Assembly (NCBI RefSeq): GCF_013170845.1
Contig: NZ_CP033367.1
Span: 62,001-126,000, forward strand
DNA: 64,000 bases
Source: Mesorhizobium loti R88b
GTDB lineage: Bacteria > Pseudomonadota > Alphaproteobacteria > Rhizobiales > Rhizobiaceae
Direction: 5' to 3'
Shown: positions 61,375 to 64,000 of the stretch, in pieces
How positions within the stretch are numbered: the first letter of the stretch is position 1
Layout: each line of letters begins with the position of its first letter
The notes under the pieces: generated by a model
What the model was told of the DNA's origin: nothing
Seen by the model: only the letters and a program-made list of their open reading frames with translations
Database searches by the model: none
Translations under genes and position numbers: made by a program

Positions 61375-62640
61375 TTGAGCAATCCCCAGACCGCCGCCGG
61401 CGACTTCCCGGTTGCCACCATCCGCGCCATGTTCCCTGCCCTCCAGCGGGCCGGCGATTTCATCTTCCTGGACAACGCCGCCGGCGCGCAGATCCCGCAG
61501 AGCGTGCTCGACGCGGTGACCAACCATCTGGTTTCGCACAATGTGCAACGCGGTGGCCGCTATGGCCGGAGCGTCACCGTCGACCAGTCGGTCGCCGACG
61601 CGCGGACAAGCGTAGCGCTGCTGATCAACGCCTACAGCCCGGCGGAAATCTGCTTCGGCATGAACGCCACCTCGTTCATCCGCTTGGTCAGCCTCGGCAT
61701 CGGCCAGATGCTTTCTGAGCGCGACGAGATCGTCATCACAGACATGGACCATGACGCCAACATCGCCACCTGGCTGGCGCTGGAATCCGCCGGCGCCAAG
61801 TTCAAGTGGTGGCGCATGCGCGACGACGGCAATCTGCATGTCGACGATCTGCGCCCGCTGGTTTCCGACCGGACCCGCCTCGTCGCCTGCACGGTGACGG
61901 CGCATTCGATCGGCTCGATCGTCGATGTCGCGTCGGTGGCTGACATCGCGCACGACGCCGGGGCCGAAGTGTTCCTCGACTGCGTGCACTACGGACCGCA
62001 CGGGCTGATCGACGTGCAGGCCTGGGATTGCGACTACCTCGTCTGCTCCGGCTACAAGAATTTCTCGCCGCATATGGGTTTTCTGTGGGGCCGCTTCGAA
62101 ACGCTGAAGCGGCTGCCGACCTTCCGCGAGGACTTCATCCCGAACGAGCCGCCCTACAAGGTCGAGGCCGGCACCTTCATCTACGAGAACGTGTCGGGCA
62201 TGGATGCGGCCGTGCAGTACCTGGAACTGATCGGCCGCAATCTTGCGCCCTCCAACAACCGCTCTCGGCGCGAAAACATCGTCGCCGGCATGGGCGCCAT
62301 TCGTGACTACGAGCTGGTGCTGGCGCGCGAGATGCTTGGCGTGCTGAAAGACTGCGGCGCGACCATCTATGGCGTTGCCGACGAGGCGCGCATCAACGAA
62401 CGCGTGCCGACCTTCTGCTTCAACATCGGCAAGCTCTCACCGCAACGGATCGTCGAGGAAATGGCCGAGATGCAGATCGGCATCCGTGATGGCCACATGT
62501 ACGCGCCACGGCTGATGAAGCGCCTCAATTTGTCGATGGACAGCGGCGCCATCCGCGCCTCGCTTGTGCATTACAACACGGTCGAGGAGATCCGCCGTTT
62601 CGGCGATGCGCTGCGCGCCATCATCGCCAAGCTGTCGTGA
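61375..62640 (+). CDS. Cysteine-desulfurase-like PLP-dependent enzyme
   Basis: 421 residues, class V aminotransferase fold ([20 protein letters not shown] at the N-terminus; [12 protein letters not shown] with the PLP Asp; [16 protein letters not shown] with the PLP Lys). No Cys is visible in the loop where true cysteine desulfurases have their catalytic residue. A desulfurase role is therefore doubtful; a lyase, epimerase or kynureninase-like C-C or C-N cleavage is possible. The TTG start at 61375 follows GGAGACCACCC. The stop is 1 bp from the GNAT ATG. Confidence 0.85.
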   Translation: MSNPQTAAGDFPVATIRAMFPALQRAGDFIFLDNAAGAQIPQSVLDAVTNHLVSHNVQRGGRYGRSVTVDQSVADARTSVALLINAYSPAEICFGMNATSFIRLVSLGIGQMLSERDEIVITDMDHDANIATWLALESAGAKFKWWRMRDDGNLHVDDLRPLVSDRTRLVACTVTAHSIGSIVDVASVADIAHDAGAEVFLDCVHYGPHGLIDVQAWDCDYLVCSGYKNFSPHMGFLWGRFETLKRLPTFREDFIPNEPPYKVEAGTFIYENVSGMDAAVQYLELIGRNLAPSNNRSRRENIVAGMGAIRDYELVLAREMLGVLKDCGATIYGVADEARINERVPTFCFNIGKLSPQRIVEEMAEMQIGIRDGHMYAPRLMKRLNLSMDSGAIRASLVHYNTVEEIRRFGDALRAIIAKLS

Positions 62641-62641
62641 C

Positions 62642-63118
62642 ATGACTGGTCCTGGCGGCACCGATGATCCGGACACGGATGGGGCAACGCCTCTGGTTGT
62701 CCTCAGCGACCCCACGCCAGACGATATCGTCGCGCTCGAGGACCAGCTCTACGGCTTCAACGTTGCCGCGACCGGCATCGATGACGGCCGCTATTTGTCG
62801 ATCTTCCTGAAGAGGGACGACGGCACGATCTATGCCGGTCTCCACGGGCACAGTTGGGCGGGCGTTTGCGAGATCAAGACGCTATGGATCGCCGACAGCG
62901 AGCGGGGCAAAGGCCTCGGCTCGCGCCTCCTTGCAGCCGCAGAACAGGAGGCGCGGCTGCGTGGGTGCCATGTCGTCCATCTCGCGTCCTTCACCTTCCA
63001 GGCGCCGGACTTCTATGAGAAGCATGGATTTCAGCGGCTGGTGCAGCTTGAGGACTTTCCGCGCGGTCACGCCAATGTCCTGCTTGCAAAGACACTGGTG
63101 CCGGAGCCACCAGTTTAG
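62642..63118 (+). CDS. GNAT family N-acetyltransferase
   Basis: 158 residues. The acetyl-CoA motif A is in CEIKTLWIADSERGKGLGSRLLAAAEQEA (R-G-K-G-L-G), followed by FTFQAPDFYEKHGFQRL, the usual motif B. The ATG at 62642 is one base after the PLP-enzyme stop, so both are co-translated. The substrate is not predictable; acylation of an amine from the pathway is one possibility. Confidence 0.88.
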   Translation: MTGPGGTDDPDTDGATPLVVLSDPTPDDIVALEDQLYGFNVAATGIDDGRYLSIFLKRDDGTIYAGLHGHSWAGVCEIKTLWIADSERGKGLGSRLLAAAEQEARLRGCHVVHLASFTFQAPDFYEKHGFQRLVQLEDFPRGHANVLLAKTLVPEPPV

Positions 63119-63144
63119 CAGAAGCTGGCCAGAGGTAGTCGGTC

Positions 63145-63972
63145 TCAGGCCGCCTTCTTCTTCGCCAGCCTCGCCTTGATCGAGGCGACATCGGCGCGCG
63201 GTGTCGCGGCGAACAGTGTCCTGGTGTAGCTGTGCTTGGGGTCTGAAAAGACCTCTTCGCGCGAGCCGTATTCAACCGCTTCGCCGAAATACATCACCAT
63301 CACGTCGTCGGCGATGTAGCGCACGACGGACAGATCGTGGCTGATGAAGACATAGGTCAGCTGGAACTCGTCCTGCAGGTCGGCGAGCAAGTTGAGCACT
63401 TGCGCCTGCACCGAGAGATCGAGCGCGGAAACCGGCTCGTCCAGCACAAGCAGACTGGGGTTGAGCATCAGCGCGCGGGCAATGGCGATGCGCTGGCGCT
63501 GGCCGCCCGAGAACATATGGGGATAACGATTGTAGTGCTCGGGTCCGAGACCGACCTTCTTCAGCATCTTCATCGCGAGGTCGCGCCGTTCCTCGGCCGA
63601 TTTGTCGGTGTTGATCAGCAGCGGTTCGCCGAGAACGTCGCCGATCTTCTGGCGCGGGTTCAGCGATCCATAAGGGTTCTGAAAGACGATCTGCACCTTG
63701 CGGCGCATCTCCTTGGAGAGCCCATCCTTGGCGATGTCGACCTTGTTGCCGTCGATGAACAACTCGCCTGACGTCGCCGGATCGATAAGCGTGATGATAC
63801 GCGCAAGCGTGGACTTGCCGCAGCCCGATTCGCCGACGATGGCAAGCGTCTTGCCTTTCTCGACACTGAAGGACACGCCCTTCACCGCATGCACGGTGCG
63901 GGCGCCGCGAAACAGGCCGCCACCGACATGGTAGTCGCGCTTGATGTCCTTGCCTTCGACAACAATGGTCAT
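63145..63972 (-). CDS. Oligopeptide ABC transporter ATP-binding protein, DppF type
   Basis: 275 residues. Walker A GESGCGKST (about 48-56), Q-loop VFQNPYGSLNPR, signature FSGGQRQR and Walker B LLVLDEPVSALD. The C-terminal extension HSYTRTLFAATPRADV marks the DppF/OppF class. It is the last gene of a leftward transporter operon that continues past the window edge; its ATG overlaps the upstream stop (ATGA). It converges on the GNAT gene. Confidence 0.93.
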   Translation of the reverse strand: MTIVVEGKDIKRDYHVGGGLFRGARTVHAVKGVSFSVEKGKTLAIVGESGCGKSTLARIITLIDPATSGELFIDGNKVDIAKDGLSKEMRRKVQIVFQNPYGSLNPRQKIGDVLGEPLLINTDKSAEERRDLAMKMLKKVGLGPEHYNRYPHMFSGGQRQRIAIARALMLNPSLLVLDEPVSALDLSVQAQVLNLLADLQDEFQLTYVFISHDLSVVRYIADDVMVMYFGEAVEYGSREEVFSDPKHSYTRTLFAATPRADVASIKARLAKKKAA

Positions 63973-64000
63973 GCGCTGGCTCCGGAAGGCGCCGGCTCGA
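63969..64000 (-). CDS. C-terminal end of an upstream gene, probably DppD-type ATPase
   Basis: Only the last ten codons are in the window (EPAPSGASA before the stop). The four-base overlap with the DppF-type start and the usual DppD-DppF order suggest the partner ATPase. The sequence is too short to confirm. Confidence 0.4.
   Translation of the reverse strand, partial: EPAPSGASA

Overview
The window is GC-rich DNA from an alphaproteobacterium of the order Hyphomicrobiales (Rhizobiales), most likely Mesorhizobium or a close relative. The reasons are the gene order dnaX / SRP RNA / HIT / nudC / pheA / kdsB / membrane cytochrome c, a small DUF768 protein (a family I associate with Mesorhizobium), tandem yejA genes, and two kinds of rhizobial palindromic repeat. 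No integrase, transposase, CRISPR array or replication origin is visible.

Left part (1-22 kb), mostly housekeeping. It holds the 5' part of dnaX, the 4.5S SRP RNA, a HIT protein, NAD pyrophosphatase, a Dabb protein, prephenate dehydratase, CMP-KDO synthetase and a CycM-like cytochrome c. A complete yejA-yejA-yejB-yejE-yejF peptide importer and a glyoxylate/hydroxypyruvate reductase follow. Next come cytochrome b561, a FlaR-like P-loop protein, a small lipoprotein, a TPR methyltransferase, a DNA exonuclease/ATP-dependent ligase pair, a single-pass membrane protein and tRNA-Thr(CGT).

Middle part (22-36.5 kb), envelope and stress functions. A YihY/BrkB membrane protein has a good EcfG-type general-stress promoter. 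A GT8 glycosyltransferase and a YodC-like protein follow. An ECF sigma cluster (EF-hand protein, sigma factor, putative anti-sigma, putative metal-sensor protein) precedes a GCG_CRPN protein and a DUF1800/DUF1501 pair; the EF-hand and GCG_CRPN genes share a candidate promoter. Then come an LTA-synthase-like phosphoglycerol transferase, a second GCG_CRPN gene and a 1139-residue MFS/acyltransferase/acyl-ACP ligase fusion with three TGAAC-N3-GTTCA operators upstream.

Right part (36.6-64 kb), a catabolic island. A leftward operon encodes an isatin-hydrolase-like cyclase, a FAD oxidoreductase, a MarR regulator and both subunits of an indolepyruvate-type 2-oxoacid oxidoreductase. Divergent from it are a paralogous FAD oxidoreductase, a five-gene peptide-type ABC importer and a periplasmic VOC protein. 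Then comes an operon with a fused aryl-CoA monooxygenase/reductase (2-aminobenzoyl-CoA or salicylyl-CoA type), an SDR, a second MarR regulator, a crotonase, an acyl-CoA dehydrogenase and a Rid protein. An LLM monooxygenase, an HpcH/HpaI aldolase, a polar amino acid ABC importer (no ATPase seen), a cysteine-desulfurase-like PLP enzyme, a GNAT protein and an oligopeptide ABC ATPase follow. A 14-bp palindrome, YTTYAAG-CNTRAAR, lies in four promoter regions of the island and is the best candidate for a shared MarR operator. My working hypothesis is catabolism of an indolic compound (for example auxin) through isatin and anthranilate. The first oxygenase and the aryl-CoA ligase that this needs are not in the window.
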